Source: an uncultured Pelagibacteraceae bacterium (GTDB taxonomy: Bacteria; Pseudomonadota; Alphaproteobacteria; Pelagibacterales; Pelagibacteraceae). Taken from it: 64,000 nt of DNA. This document shows, in pieces, positions 51,761 to 61,289 of this stretch. The notes below the pieces were generated by a model that did no database searches, was not told where the DNA came from, and saw nothing but the letters and a program-made list of their open reading frames with translations. Each line of letters opens with the position of its first letter. The stretch's first letter is position 1. The stretch spans positions 1-64,000 of the forward strand of contig CACKYY010000006.1 in assembly GCA_902604525.1 (NCBI GenBank). The letters run 5' to 3'. Made by a program: the position numbers and the translations under genes.

Positions 51761-53914
51761 TTAGGCTATTCCTAAATGTTTCTTTCTCTTACTAACCCAA
51801 GTTCTTATCAAATTATCAAAAATTAACCCTATAAATGCTACACAAATACCTAATGTCAGACCTATACCTGCACCATTTTTATCAGATAAAGCTTTTAAAA
51901 TATATTGACCTAAGTCTTCTGTCCCAATGAAAGCTCCAATAATTACCATGAATAAAGCAAAAACTATTGTTTGATTTAAACCAAGCATCATGTGAGGAAA
52001 AGCTAATGGGAATTCAATTTTTGTTAATCTTTGAAACTTATTTACACCAGACATTGTTGCAGCTTCATGTAAACCTACTGGAACACTTCTAAGGCCTTCA
52101 ATTGTATATCTAGTTGCAGGAATTGTTGCGTAAACAATCACAGCAATTAAAACTGATGTGTCTGTTATTCCAAATAACATCATTACCGGAATTAAATATA
52201 CAAAAGATGGAAAGGTTTGAAATATATCACAAACTCCTAACATAAATTTTGCTGCACTTTTGCTTTGAAAACACAAGGTTCCAACTGTAAAACCAATTAA
52301 ACACGAAATTACAACTCCAAAAGTTGCCATGTATGTTGTAACCAATGCTCTGTCCCACCATGGACTAAGAGCTATAAATAAAGTTAACCCACATACTACT
52401 AATGCTGATCTAATTCCACCAATTAAGTAACCAGCCCCAACTACTAAAACGATTGTAGCAACAGCAGGCATTCTCAAATAAAGCGCTCGCATTGGCTGTA
52501 ATACCTCTTGAATTAACCATGTGTTAAATGCTTTTATATACACGAAGAATGTATCAAAGATCCAATCAACTCCTTTGTTCCAAAAATCTGCAGTTGATAT
52601 TCCTTTGTTGTGTGGAATTTCAAATAAATAATTGAATGTACCTTTGAACAAAAAAGTTCCAATATATGCAAGTATAATTCCTACAACAAACGCTCCTGCA
52701 AAAAATATAGCATTTTTATTCCTTTCGAAAAATGTAAGATTACCAAAATAGTCATTTTGTTTATTTGCCCAGGCTAAGGACATTTTATCTAATAATATTG
52801 CGATAAGACTAATACACAAACCTGCTTCTAAAGCTAATCCAATATTAAGCTGATTAAGAGCTAATAATAAATTAAAACCTAAACCTTTTGCTCCAATAAA
52901 TGCTGAGATAACCGCCATTGAAAAACAAACCATTATCACCTGATTAACTCCGATTAGTATATCTCTTCTAGCCGTAGGAATTAATACTTTGAACATTAAT
53001 TGCCAATTGTTACATCCACTCATTTTGCCAGCTTCAATTACTTCAGGTGGTATGGCTCTTAATCCTAATAAAGTTAATAATATCATTGGTGGAATGGCAA
53101 CTATCATGGTTATAATTACTGCAGCATGATCACCTACTCCAAATAAAACTAGCGCAGGAACAAGAACTGCATATTGTGGCATGGTTTGCATAACTAAGAG
53201 AATTGGATAAAGAGCTTTTTCCACTCGTTTACTTTTAAATGCAGATATACCCAGACCTAGTCCAAATATAAAAGACAATGGCGCGGCAACTAAAATAAAC
53301 GATAAAGTTTGCATAGATGGTTTCCACTGACCAAAAATAGAAATGTAAACCATTGTTAATCCAGCGAAAATGGCTAAACCTTTACCACTCAATTTATAAG
53401 ATAATATTGTTGCTCCAGCAGCAACAATAGTCCATGGTAAACCTGGTAATTCTGCCCATGGATTAGCATCAATAAAATCCCAACTTGTAAATGCAACAAT
53501 AGTTTCTAATCCACCTAATAAAATCTCTCTAATTAACTCAATTATAAAGGTCATAAATGCAGTTAAATTTCTACTTATTTGCAAGAGAAGTGGTCTTGTT
53601 TTAAATTCTTGTGTATCTTCATTCCAAAACTCCATCGGCATCCAGTCGTTCATTAGAAAAAATAATGAGTCATTTATCCATATAGGTAACCATCCAAGTA
53701 ATGGGGGTAATCTCCAAAAGACATCAAAAGCATAATACCTCACCTCCTTGCCAGCAAAAACAAAGGTACTTTGATTGGGGTCTTTAACAAACTCTGCCTG
53801 ACCTCTTATAAATTTATATGTTTCAGGAACTTCGATTGCAAAACATAATGCAAAAAAAACAATTAATAAAAACAACCACTGAAATATTTTTGGATTTTTT
53901 TTTAAAAATTCCAT
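51761..53914 (-). CDS. glycine betaine/TMAO ABC transporter permease (two fused permease domains)
   Basis: A 717-aa membrane protein carrying two ProW-type permease domains in tandem. The repeated loop sequences are EAGKMSGCNNWQLMFKVLIPTARRDILIGVNQ and EAATMSGVNKFQRLTKIEFPLAFPHMMLGLNQ, at equivalent positions in each half. The double length distinguishes it from E. coli ProW (about 350 aa). It forms the inner-membrane channel with the ATPase encoded 3 bp upstream. Likely substrates are glycine betaine, TMAO and related quaternary or tertiary amines. Confidence 0.9.
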   Translation of the reverse strand: MEFLKKNPKIFQWLFLLIVFFALCFAIEVPETYKFIRGQAEFVKDPNQSTFVFAGKEVRYYAFDVFWRLPPLLGWLPIWINDSLFFLMNDWMPMEFWNEDTQEFKTRPLLLQISRNLTAFMTFIIELIREILLGGLETIVAFTSWDFIDANPWAELPGLPWTIVAAGATILSYKLSGKGLAIFAGLTMVYISIFGQWKPSMQTLSFILVAAPLSFIFGLGLGISAFKSKRVEKALYPILLVMQTMPQYAVLVPALVLFGVGDHAAVIITMIVAIPPMILLTLLGLRAIPPEVIEAGKMSGCNNWQLMFKVLIPTARRDILIGVNQVIMVCFSMAVISAFIGAKGLGFNLLLALNQLNIGLALEAGLCISLIAILLDKMSLAWANKQNDYFGNLTFFERNKNAIFFAGAFVVGIILAYIGTFLFKGTFNYLFEIPHNKGISTADFWNKGVDWIFDTFFVYIKAFNTWLIQEVLQPMRALYLRMPAVATIVLVVGAGYLIGGIRSALVVCGLTLFIALSPWWDRALVTTYMATFGVVISCLIGFTVGTLCFQSKSAAKFMLGVCDIFQTFPSFVYLIPVMMLFGITDTSVLIAVIVYATIPATRYTIEGLRSVPVGLHEAATMSGVNKFQRLTKIEFPLAFPHMMLGLNQTIVFALFMVIIGAFIGTEDLGQYILKALSDKNGAGIGLTLGICVAFIGLIFDNLIRTWVSKRKKHLGIA

Positions 53915-53917
53915 AAT

Positions 53918-54949
53918 TTAATTTCCATTTTTCCTTCCACCAAAAACTGTATTAATTATCTTTGTAGGATTAATAGAGCCTATAATTTTATTATTACTAT
54001 CTATAACTCCTACAGTTTTTTCCTGAGTTAGAATTTTTTCAGCAACATTTTCAATAATCTCATCTTTTGAAACTCTTAAATCTCCTAAATTATCACCTGT
54101 AGATTGATCCATTACATCTTCAATTAACAAAACTTTTTCCCTTGGGACTTCTTCAGTAAATTTCCTCACATATTCAGTTGCAGGATTTAAAACTATTTTA
54201 GCAGGTGTATCTAATTGTTCAATTATACCATCCTTCATAATTGCTATTCGATCAGCTAGCTTTAAAGCCTCGTCAAAATCATGAGTGATGAACATTATAG
54301 TTTTTTGCAATTTATCTTGAAGTCTTAAAAACTCATCCTGCATTTCTTTTCGGATCAAAGGATCTAATGCTGAAAAAGGCTCATCTAAAAACCAAATATC
54401 CGGCTCTACAGCTAAGGATCTTGCAATACCTACTCTCTGCTGTTGTCCACCTGAAAGTTCTCTTGGAAAATAATTTTCCCTTCCGTCTAATCCAACCAAC
54501 TTAACCATATCCATTGCCTTACTAATGCTTTCATCAGTATTAATGCCCTTAATCTGTAATGGAAATGCTATATTTTCAACTACAGTTTTGTGCGGCAACA
54601 ACGCAAAGCTTTGAAAAACCATTCCCATTTTATTTCTTCTAAGATCAATAAGTTCTTTGTTGTTCAGCTCCAATAAATCTTGACCTTCTATAAAAATTTT
54701 TCCACCTGTTGCATCTGTTAGTCTTGAAATACATCTAAGCAATGTTGATTTACCTGATCCAGATAAACCCATAACAACCAACATTTCTCCTTTTGCTACT
54801 TCAAAGGAAGCATTGTTAACTCCAACTATACATCCATTTTCTTGAAAAGTTTTTGCATCTACGTTTCCATTGGCTTCTTGGAGCATTTTTTTGGCATTTT
54901 CTCCAAAAATTTTGTAAACAGATTCACATTTAATAACTGTATCAGACAT
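53918..54949 (-). CDS. glycine betaine/TMAO ABC transporter ATP-binding protein
   Basis: A 343-aa ProV/OpuAA-type ATPase. Walker A is GLSGSGKST at about 61-69, signature LSGGQQQRVGIARSL, Walker B IWFLDEPFSALDP, and the H-loop is THDFDEA. A shortened CBS region lies at the C-terminus. It energises the fused permease encoded directly downstream. Its promoter lies in 54950-55015, because the binding-protein gene upstream is followed by a terminator and two unrelated genes. Confidence 0.92.
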   Translation of the reverse strand: MSDTVIKCESVYKIFGENAKKMLQEANGNVDAKTFQENGCIVGVNNASFEVAKGEMLVVMGLSGSGKSTLLRCISRLTDATGGKIFIEGQDLLELNNKELIDLRRNKMGMVFQSFALLPHKTVVENIAFPLQIKGINTDESISKAMDMVKLVGLDGRENYFPRELSGGQQQRVGIARSLAVEPDIWFLDEPFSALDPLIRKEMQDEFLRLQDKLQKTIMFITHDFDEALKLADRIAIMKDGIIEQLDTPAKIVLNPATEYVRKFTEEVPREKVLLIEDVMDQSTGDNLGDLRVSKDEIIENVAEKILTQEKTVGVIDSNNKIIGSINPTKIINTVFGGRKNGN

Positions 54950-55015
54950 AAATTATTATTAAGTTATACGAAATTTAGTTGAATTAATATGTATATAATA
55001 CTCGTCTCTCCTTAA

Positions 55016-55567
55016 TTAAAAATTTTTGATATAATAAATTCTAGTATCAATACCAGTACTTAAAAAACTTAACGCCTCCCCACTTACTTTAATTTCTTCA
55101 TCTACTCCAACATTGTTTCCACTAACTGTGAAACCTGCAAAACATTTATTTTTTTCTTCATCCCATTCAACAAATGTTTCATCAATTTTGTTTCCATTAA
55201 TTGTATAAATTTCATGCGCTCTAAAGTTAAGAAAATTAGCCCCCATTATCGCTCTTTGAGGAATAAGTTTTGTTGCTTTACAGACTTTCTCGTAAACATC
55301 GACAGATAGTCTATGATGATCAGTTCCATCAAAAGCAACTAAAATTCCAGATGGCAGACTTGATATTAATTCATTTAATTTTCTTTCTTCAGCAATTCTT
55401 TCTTCCTCTATTTTCATCCTTTTTACTAAATCATCACCTTCTCCAAAAATATTGTTTAAAATAACAAATGATAAAATGATGATTAAGGTAATTATTATTA
55501 ATCCACCAAACTGTCTAACCTGCTCTGGTAATTCTTTTAATTTGTTAAAATAATTTTCTTGAGACAT
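55016..55567 (-). CDS. hypothetical membrane-anchored protein, 183 aa
   Basis: Start taken at ATG 55567, which shares TAATG with the MORN gene; a longer frame to 55594 would overlap that gene by 28 bp. The product MSQENYFNKLKELPEQVRQF has one transmembrane span (about 23-41, GLIIITLIIILSFVILNNIF) and then a mostly periplasmic domain with three cysteines. Family unknown. It lies within the betaine/TMAO transporter locus and may be co-transcribed with the MORN gene and the ATPase. Confidence 0.65.
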   Translation of the reverse strand: MSQENYFNKLKELPEQVRQFGGLIIITLIIILSFVILNNIFGEGDDLVKRMKIEEERIAEERKLNELISSLPSGILVAFDGTDHHRLSVDVYEKVCKATKLIPQRAIMGANFLNFRAHEIYTINGNKIDETFVEWDEEKNKCFAGFTVSGNNVGVDEEIKVSGEALSFLSTGIDTRIYYIKNF

Positions 55568-55944
55568 TATTCTTGTAGTTTTCCATTTTTCCAAATTCCT
55601 GATTTTTGCTTTCCATCAGCCCAAGTGAATGTTCCTTGACCATTCATAAAGCCGTTGGCCCATTCGCCATCATAAGTAGAACCATCTGGAAATGTTAATA
55701 GTCCTTGTCCACTCCATACACTATTTTTAAATTCACCTTTATAGATATATCCATTTGGCCAAGTTTCTACTCCCTGACCTTGTTTCTTGGTTTCAACCCA
55801 CTCTCCTTCATAAGTAGTTTTATCAGTATAAATCCATTTTCCATATCCGTTTTCACAATTTCCCTCTTTACATCCAGTACTTCGTGCAAAAGCTGATGAA
55901 CTAATAAAAAAAGTTAAAATTAAAAATAAAAAAATATTTTTCAT
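55567..55944 (-). CDS. MORN-repeat exported protein
   Basis: A 125-aa protein with a signal peptide (MKNIFLFLILTFFISSSAFA) and four MORN repeats: YGKWIYTDKTTYEGEW, GQGVETWPNGYIYKGEFKN, GQGLLTFPDGSTYDGEWANG and GQGTFTWADGKQKSGIWKNG. The repeats form a beta-sheet ribbon often involved in membrane or cell-wall association. Its presence between transporter genes is unusual. Function is not known. Confidence 0.88.
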   Translation of the reverse strand: MKNIFLFLILTFFISSSAFARSTGCKEGNCENGYGKWIYTDKTTYEGEWVETKKQGQGVETWPNGYIYKGEFKNSVWSGQGLLTFPDGSTYDGEWANGFMNGQGTFTWADGKQKSGIWKNGKLQE

Positions 55945-55970
55945 GGGTTTATTTTATACAAAAATTAAAT

Positions 55971-56003
55971 AAAAAAAAATCCCCCCCAACAAAGTTGGGA
56001 GAG
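55971..56003 (-). terminator. rho-independent terminator after the betaine/TMAO binding-protein gene
   Basis: On the minus strand CTCCCAAC, a TTT loop, and GTTGGGGG form a GC-rich stem followed by ATTTTTTTTT. This is a canonical intrinsic terminator 25 bp after the binding-protein stop. It should separate high-level binding-protein mRNA from the MORN, hypothetical and ATPase/permease genes. Confidence 0.85.
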
Positions 56004-56028
56004 ATTTATAAGTTTTATATTTTTAACC

Positions 56029-56982
56029 TTAATGATCGTGTGTAAATTCTTCCCACACTTTCTTATTATCGGCTAACCATTTTTTAGCTGCATCTTCATG
56101 AGTCATCTTATCTAAATCAACTAAAGCTGCCATCGCTCCAATTTGACTTGTAGAAAATGACATTTTTTTAAATACTTTAGCTGCATTTGGATGAGTTTTT
56201 GGAAAATCCTCATGTGCTGCTTTTTTCAGATAACCATCTGGAGAACCACATTTTCCATCTCCACCATCTTCTGGTCTGCAACCTGCAGTGTATGGAGGAA
56301 AGTCAATAAATGTAAAACCAGCACCATCTGTAAAGTTTGGTGTCCAATTGAAAATTATTGTTCCTCTTCCTTCTTTTTCAGCAGCTGCTAATTCAGCCCA
56401 AAGCGCATCTGCACTTCCAGCAAATTTAACCCACCAAAGATCACCTAAACCTAAAGCATCAACCCTTTGTGGAATTAAGTCACCGTGCCAAGTTTGTGGA
56501 CCTTCCAACATTCTTCCTTTTCCATTTGGAGAGTCAGGTGTTGTAAAGTTTTTAGCACAGTCAGGATTTTTTAAAGCAGTCCAGTCTGGTAAACCAGGAC
56601 ATAATCCTTTATCTGTAACCCAGTTTGGGTATCCCATATCTTCAAGTGTTCTTGCTTCATGATCACCCATATCTATTAAACCACCTTTATCTAAAGCAGT
56701 TGTAAATGATTTACCAAATGCGGACTCCCACACTTCGTGAGATATAGTTACATCTCCAATTCTGATTGATTCGTAAACTGCTTGTGAGTCAGCATTTACA
56801 TATTTAACATTGTTACCCATGCTTTCGAAAATTCCACCAATAACGTACGCCATTACAATTTGACTTGACCAGTTATGAGTTGGGATTACGATGGGTTTTT
56901 TGCTATCTGCAGCATTAGAAATTCCTGTAAAACTAACGACAGAAATTACAAGAGCAGATAATAATGATATTATTTTTTTCAT
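56029..56982 (-). CDS. glycine betaine/TMAO ABC transporter substrate-binding protein
   Basis: Start at ATG 56982, after a GGGGAG Shine-Dalgarno; the longer frame to 57015 adds 11 residues and lacks one. The protein begins with a signal peptide (MKKIISLLSALVISVVSFTG, then ISNA). The mature protein is OpuAC/ProX-like: KPIVIPTHNWSSQIVMAYVIGG, VTISHEVWESAFG, and a Trp-rich C-lobe (LADNKKVWEEF). In SAR11 this protein type (OpuAC/TmoX) is multifunctional, binding betaine and TMAO. It diverges from the Tdm gene. Confidence 0.92.
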   Translation of the reverse strand: MKKIISLLSALVISVVSFTGISNAADSKKPIVIPTHNWSSQIVMAYVIGGIFESMGNNVKYVNADSQAVYESIRIGDVTISHEVWESAFGKSFTTALDKGGLIDMGDHEARTLEDMGYPNWVTDKGLCPGLPDWTALKNPDCAKNFTTPDSPNGKGRMLEGPQTWHGDLIPQRVDALGLGDLWWVKFAGSADALWAELAAAEKEGRGTIIFNWTPNFTDGAGFTFIDFPPYTAGCRPEDGGDGKCGSPDGYLKKAAHEDFPKTHPNAAKVFKKMSFSTSQIGAMAALVDLDKMTHEDAAKKWLADNKKVWEEFTHDH

Positions 56983-57015
56983 TTTTTTCTCCCCAATTAT
57001 TAATATTAATGACAA

Positions 57016-57095
57016 AGTATGTTCTGATTTAAAGGTATAGTCAACTCGTTTTCAGTATAATATGGTCACAATAAAATTATAATAAAACATTAAAG
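57016..57095. promoter_or_regulatory. divergent promoter region binding-protein gene / tdm
   Basis: An AT-rich stretch between divergent binding-protein and demethylase genes. TATAATATGG (about 57057-57066) is a good -10 candidate for tdm. No operator palindrome was seen. Confidence 0.45.
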
Positions 57096-59435
57096 ATGTT
57101 AGGAATCAGCAAAGATATTAAATATCCAGGACTAAATATTTTACCACCAGGAGTTGAAAGACATATTGTAAATGGTGGTGGCCTTACTGCTTTTCATATT
57201 TTCCCTGATGATGAAATAGAGATTATCAATAATGAAGGAAATCAAATTTGCGAAATTATATGTTTTAATAAAGACGGAAAATCAGATGTAGGTATTTTAA
57301 ACCTAAAAAGTAACAACAATAAAAATTTTATTCGAGATATCTTAAGTAAAAAAGATGAAAGTATTCTAGCAACCAATTATCAACTTAAAAAACTAAACTT
57401 AAATATTTCAGAATCAAAATCCTCAGTAGTATTTGATATTGATACCCAAATTGGTGAAAAAATAAATTTAAAGTCTAAAGATAAATGTTTTGCAATATTT
57501 GCAGCTCCTGGACAAGACATGGATGTTACAAAGCAAAATCCTCCTACAGATTTAATTATTTATATTAAAAGAGCAAATATTATTGATGACAAAGAATTAA
57601 ATGTTATTCCAAACCCTGTCTTTGAACCATCACACGAGGAGAATATAAATAAAGCAAGTAGTATATCTTATGAAGTTAAAGAAGGTGACTACATCCAAGT
57701 GATAAGTCCAACTGGAAGACAATGTTCAGACTTTGTAGCATTTGACACAAGGAAATTAGAAAAAGGAATTGAGAAAGGTTTGGATTGGCAAACAACTAGA
57801 ACTTTCATGGGAAATACATTTCCAGGTCCAGGATTATTTTCTAAATTTTATGATACTGACCATGAACCTTTGGTAGAAGTAATTAGAGATACCGTTGGTA
57901 AACATGATACTTTTAATCTTGCTTGTACTTCAAAGTACTATGAAGATGCTGGTTATTTTGGCCATGCAAATTGCTCTGATAATCTTACAGAAAGTATGTC
58001 AAAGTATGGTCTACAAAAACAAAAAGGCTGGCACGCAATCAATTTATTTTTTAATACATCTGAAGGTGGATTAAACTCAGTCATTTCCGATGAATCTTAT
58101 TCTCGTCCTGGTGATTATGTCATGTTTAGAGCTTTAAAAGATTTAACTATTGGAACAACAGCATGTCCTAGTGATATAGATCCTTGTAATTCGTGGAATC
58201 CAACTAATATTTTTGTTAGAACATATGACAAGAAAAAAGAATTTACTAAATCATTTGCATTCAGGATGAAAACAGACTCTGAAAAAAAACTAACAAGAAA
58301 TTCTGGGTTTTATGAAAGAACTTCAAAACTAACAAGAAACTTTATAGATGCTAGAGGTTTTTGGCTTCCAAATGATTACACAAAACATGGGCTTGTTAAT
58401 GAGTACAACGCTTGTAGAAATGATGCAGTTTTAATTGATTTATCTTCATTAAGAAAATTTGAAATTATTGGTCCTGATGCAGAAGCATTGTTAAATTATA
58501 CACTGACTAGAAATGTTAAAAAACTGTCTGTAGGTCAAGTTGTTTATTCTGCTATGTGCTACGAAAATGGAATGATGTTTGACGACGGCACACTTTTAAG
58601 ATTAAGTGAAACTGGTTTTAGATGGATCTGTGGAGATGAATATGGGGGTGAATGGTTAAAAGAAATTGCAAAAAAGAAAAATTTTAACGCGAACATTAAA
58701 AATTCAACAGACCAAATAAGTAACGTTTCATTACAAGGTCCAAAAAGCAGAGAAATTTTAAAAAATATAATTTTTACACCTCCCACTCAACCTTCTATAG
58801 ATGAACTTGGATGGTTTAGATTTACCATTTGCAGAATAGAAGATTTGCAAGGTATACCATTGATTGTTTCTAGAACTGGTTATACTGGTGAACTTGGATA
58901 TGAAATTTGGTGTCACCCTAAACATGCTTCTGAAGTCTGGGATAAATTAATGGAGGCAGGAGAAAAAGATGGTTTGATCCCTGCAGGATTTGGAGCTTTA
59001 GACAAACTTAGAATTGAGGCAGGGTTAATTTTATTTGGTAATGAATTTGATGGTCAACAAGATCCTTTTGAAGCAGGTATTGGTTTTGCAGTTCCGTTAA
59101 AAACAAAAATGGAAGATTTTGTAGGTAAAGATGAATTAATAAAAAGAAAAAATAATCCTCAAAAAAAACTTGTTGGGCTTGAGTTAGATGGTAAAGAGAT
59201 TGCAGGTCATGGTGACTGTGTTCATATTGGCAGATCTCAAATTGGAGTAATTACAAGTGGATGTTTATCCTCAACATTAAATAAAAATATAGCTTTGTGT
59301 AGAATGGATGTTCAATATTCAGAAATTGGAACAGAAGTTGAAGTTGGAAAAATTGACGGTCACCAAAAAAGAATAAGCGCAAAAGTAGTTGGATTTCCTT
59401 TTTATGATCCTACTAAGTCCAGAGTAAAATCGTAA
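57096..59435 (+). CDS. tdm: trimethylamine-N-oxide demethylase (DUF1989 + GcvT)
   Basis: A 779-aa two-domain enzyme. The N-terminal DUF1989 domain (about 1-370) holds YIQVISPTGRQCSDFVAFD, a metal-binding HANCSDNLTESM and GTTACPSDIDPCNSWNP. The C-terminal GcvT folate domain (about 400-770) includes KFEIIGPDAEALLNYTLTRNVKKLSVGQ and SRTGYTGELGYEIW. This fusion is the hallmark of bacterial Tdm, which cleaves TMAO to dimethylamine and formaldehyde and lets THF trap the C1 unit. Length matches known Tdm enzymes. It is divergent from the transporter genes. Confidence 0.9.
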   Translation: MLGISKDIKYPGLNILPPGVERHIVNGGGLTAFHIFPDDEIEIINNEGNQICEIICFNKDGKSDVGILNLKSNNNKNFIRDILSKKDESILATNYQLKKLNLNISESKSSVVFDIDTQIGEKINLKSKDKCFAIFAAPGQDMDVTKQNPPTDLIIYIKRANIIDDKELNVIPNPVFEPSHEENINKASSISYEVKEGDYIQVISPTGRQCSDFVAFDTRKLEKGIEKGLDWQTTRTFMGNTFPGPGLFSKFYDTDHEPLVEVIRDTVGKHDTFNLACTSKYYEDAGYFGHANCSDNLTESMSKYGLQKQKGWHAINLFFNTSEGGLNSVISDESYSRPGDYVMFRALKDLTIGTTACPSDIDPCNSWNPTNIFVRTYDKKKEFTKSFAFRMKTDSEKKLTRNSGFYERTSKLTRNFIDARGFWLPNDYTKHGLVNEYNACRNDAVLIDLSSLRKFEIIGPDAEALLNYTLTRNVKKLSVGQVVYSAMCYENGMMFDDGTLLRLSETGFRWICGDEYGGEWLKEIAKKKNFNANIKNSTDQISNVSLQGPKSREILKNIIFTPPTQPSIDELGWFRFTICRIEDLQGIPLIVSRTGYTGELGYEIWCHPKHASEVWDKLMEAGEKDGLIPAGFGALDKLRIEAGLILFGNEFDGQQDPFEAGIGFAVPLKTKMEDFVGKDELIKRKNNPQKKLVGLELDGKEIAGHGDCVHIGRSQIGVITSGCLSSTLNKNIALCRMDVQYSEIGTEVEVGKIDGHQKRISAKVVGFPFYDPTKSRVKS

Positions 59436-59440
59436 AGTAA

Positions 59441-59791
59441 ATGCCAAAAGATAAAAAAACTCTTTTAAATTTTTGGGAAGATCAAATGAGAGAGTCTCAT
59501 ACTTCAAGTAATTATTTTTTTAGAAAATCACCTTCTCATTATCATATGATGTTATTAGTAATGTCTGCCTACAAAGAAAATAAGAAATTATCTGTTGAAC
59601 AGCTAAAAACTAAACTATTTAAAACATCCAGGCCAAAATCAGCTCTGATTATTAATGAAGCATGCGAAAAAGGATTCTTTCATTTAGAGAAAACTTCAAA
59701 AGATCAAAGAATTAAGAATATTAAGCCAAGCGACTCTTTTATTAGAGAGTTCAATGAATATTTAAATACACTTAAAAACATAAGCTATTAA
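59441..59791 (+). CDS. small MarR-like winged-helix protein
   Basis: A 116-aa soluble protein with a winged-helix pattern: SPSHYHMMLLVMSAYKENKKLSVEQLKTKLFKTSRPKSALIINEACEKGFFHLEKTSKDQRIKNI. The helix-turn-helix is at about 50-75. It resembles short MarR-type regulators. It lies 5 bp after tdm and is followed by a terminator, so it may sense a methylamine intermediate and control this region. Target unproven. Confidence 0.6.
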   Translation: MPKDKKTLLNFWEDQMRESHTSSNYFFRKSPSHYHMMLLVMSAYKENKKLSVEQLKTKLFKTSRPKSALIINEACEKGFFHLEKTSKDQRIKNIKPSDSFIREFNEYLNTLKNISY

Positions 59792-59812
59792 GCACTTATT
59801 TCAGCTAAGTTT

Positions 59813-59842
59813 AAAGTGTATATATTATATATATACTTTTTA
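59813..59842 (+). terminator. hairpin terminator after the tdm/MarR unit
   Basis: AAAGT (59813-59817) pairs with ACTTT (59835-59839) and the inner TATATA pairs with TATATA after one G-T wobble. A TTTTT run starts inside the right arm and continues to 59841. It lies 22 bp after the MarR-like stop and ends the tdm unit. Confidence 0.7.
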
Positions 59843-59893
59843 GTTCTAAAAATAATTATATCAATTATGATTTGTAAAAAATAAGATTTTCAC

Positions 59894-61219
59894 ATGTCAT
59901 TACCCACAAAAGCAAAAGTAGTCATTATCGGTGGTGGTATACATGGTTTAAGTACTGCTTGGAAACTATCAGAAACTTATAAAAATCCAGGAGATATTGT
60001 TGTTTTAGAAAAAAAAGACACTGCTTCAGGTGCTAGTGGAATTGCATGTGGTGTTGTAAGAAATAATTATTTTCAGCCAGCAATGAGAGAACTGATGGCT
60101 CACTCTGTTTCAGTTTGGGAAAGCGATCCTAAGGCTTTTAAATATAATGCAGTTGGATATTTACAAATTTCACCTGAGGTTATGCATAAAGATGTTGCAA
60201 GTATTTATGAACAACAAAAAGCTATTGGTTACGAGTCAGAATTTATTGAGGGTGAGAAAGATTGCATGAAATATATGAAAGGTATATTTGATGACTGGCA
60301 GGCCGAAGGTATTACTTCAGTTCTTCACGAAAAAAAAGGTGGATATGCTTTTAATAAAGACTCTATTAAAGCTCTAGAAAATAAATCTACCAGCAATGGT
60401 GTACAGGTAATGAAAGGTGTTAAGGTAACAGGTTTTAAAAGAGGTAGTAATAGTAAAGCAGTTACTGGGGTTGAGACCAATAAAGGTACAATTGAATGTG
60501 AACAAGTAGTTGTTGGTGCAGGTCCGTGGGCAAGAGATTTTTGGAATATGTTAGAGCTTCCTAAGATAGCAAAAATAAAAGGTAAAGATGGTAAGCTTCA
60601 TGAAACCGATATGTGGAAATATTGGATGCTTCAAGAAGGGGTGATTGGAGTTGAGCCTGATTTTTTAAAAACAAATGACGGTAAGCAACCACCTGTAGTT
60701 CACGTAGACTCAACAGCACCATTATATTCAGATAAAACAAAAAAATTATTAACAGATAAAATTTGGGGAATTTATTATAAACCAGATATTGAAGGTTTAG
60801 GAGTTCAAGGAGGAACTTCTCCTTATATTGTAGATAAACATTTTGATGAGGTTAATGTTGATCCATATGGAATAGAGTCTCCCGAATACCAAACCACTGA
60901 GGCTTTTAATGAAATGTGGTGTTCGGCTTTAGCTCATTGTCAAAAAAGATTTGAGGGTAAATCTGACTTATATAGAAAAGGTCCATCAGGTGGACTTGGA
61001 TGTATGACACCAGACTCTTTCCCAATATTCGATAGATTTTTAGAAAATGTTTATATGATAGCAGACGCTAATCATGGCTATAAAATGATTGGTGTAGGAG
61101 AGCTTGTTGCAAAAGAAATTCTTGGTACTGAGAGTGATTTATTAAAACCGTTTAGATACAACCGTTACGAGAAGGGAGAACTTCACCCTACTTCGAACAG
61201 TCCGTTCCCTTGGAGTTAA
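59894..61219 (+). CDS. FAD-dependent oxidoreductase, DAO/SoxB family
   Basis: A 441-aa DAO-family flavoprotein. The FAD motif VVIIGGGIHGLSTAWKL is at about 9-25. The conserved TASGASGIACGVVRNNYFQPAM resembles SoxB-like amine oxidases. GPSGGLGCMTPDSFPIFDRF lies near the C-terminus. It stands alone between the tdm unit and gmaS, without SoxDAG partners. It may oxidise N-methylglutamate, dimethylamine, sarcosine or a related secondary amine; sequence alone does not decide. Confidence 0.82.
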   Translation: MSLPTKAKVVIIGGGIHGLSTAWKLSETYKNPGDIVVLEKKDTASGASGIACGVVRNNYFQPAMRELMAHSVSVWESDPKAFKYNAVGYLQISPEVMHKDVASIYEQQKAIGYESEFIEGEKDCMKYMKGIFDDWQAEGITSVLHEKKGGYAFNKDSIKALENKSTSNGVQVMKGVKVTGFKRGSNSKAVTGVETNKGTIECEQVVVGAGPWARDFWNMLELPKIAKIKGKDGKLHETDMWKYWMLQEGVIGVEPDFLKTNDGKQPPVVHVDSTAPLYSDKTKKLLTDKIWGIYYKPDIEGLGVQGGTSPYIVDKHFDEVNVDPYGIESPEYQTTEAFNEMWCSALAHCQKRFEGKSDLYRKGPSGGLGCMTPDSFPIFDRFLENVYMIADANHGYKMIGVGELVAKEILGTESDLLKPFRYNRYEKGELHPTSNSPFPWS

Positions 61220-61289
61220 ACTTCAAGCCTAGACACAAATAAATTTTTCAGCTACGTTTTAGAAAATTTATAATTGATTAAGGGGAAAA

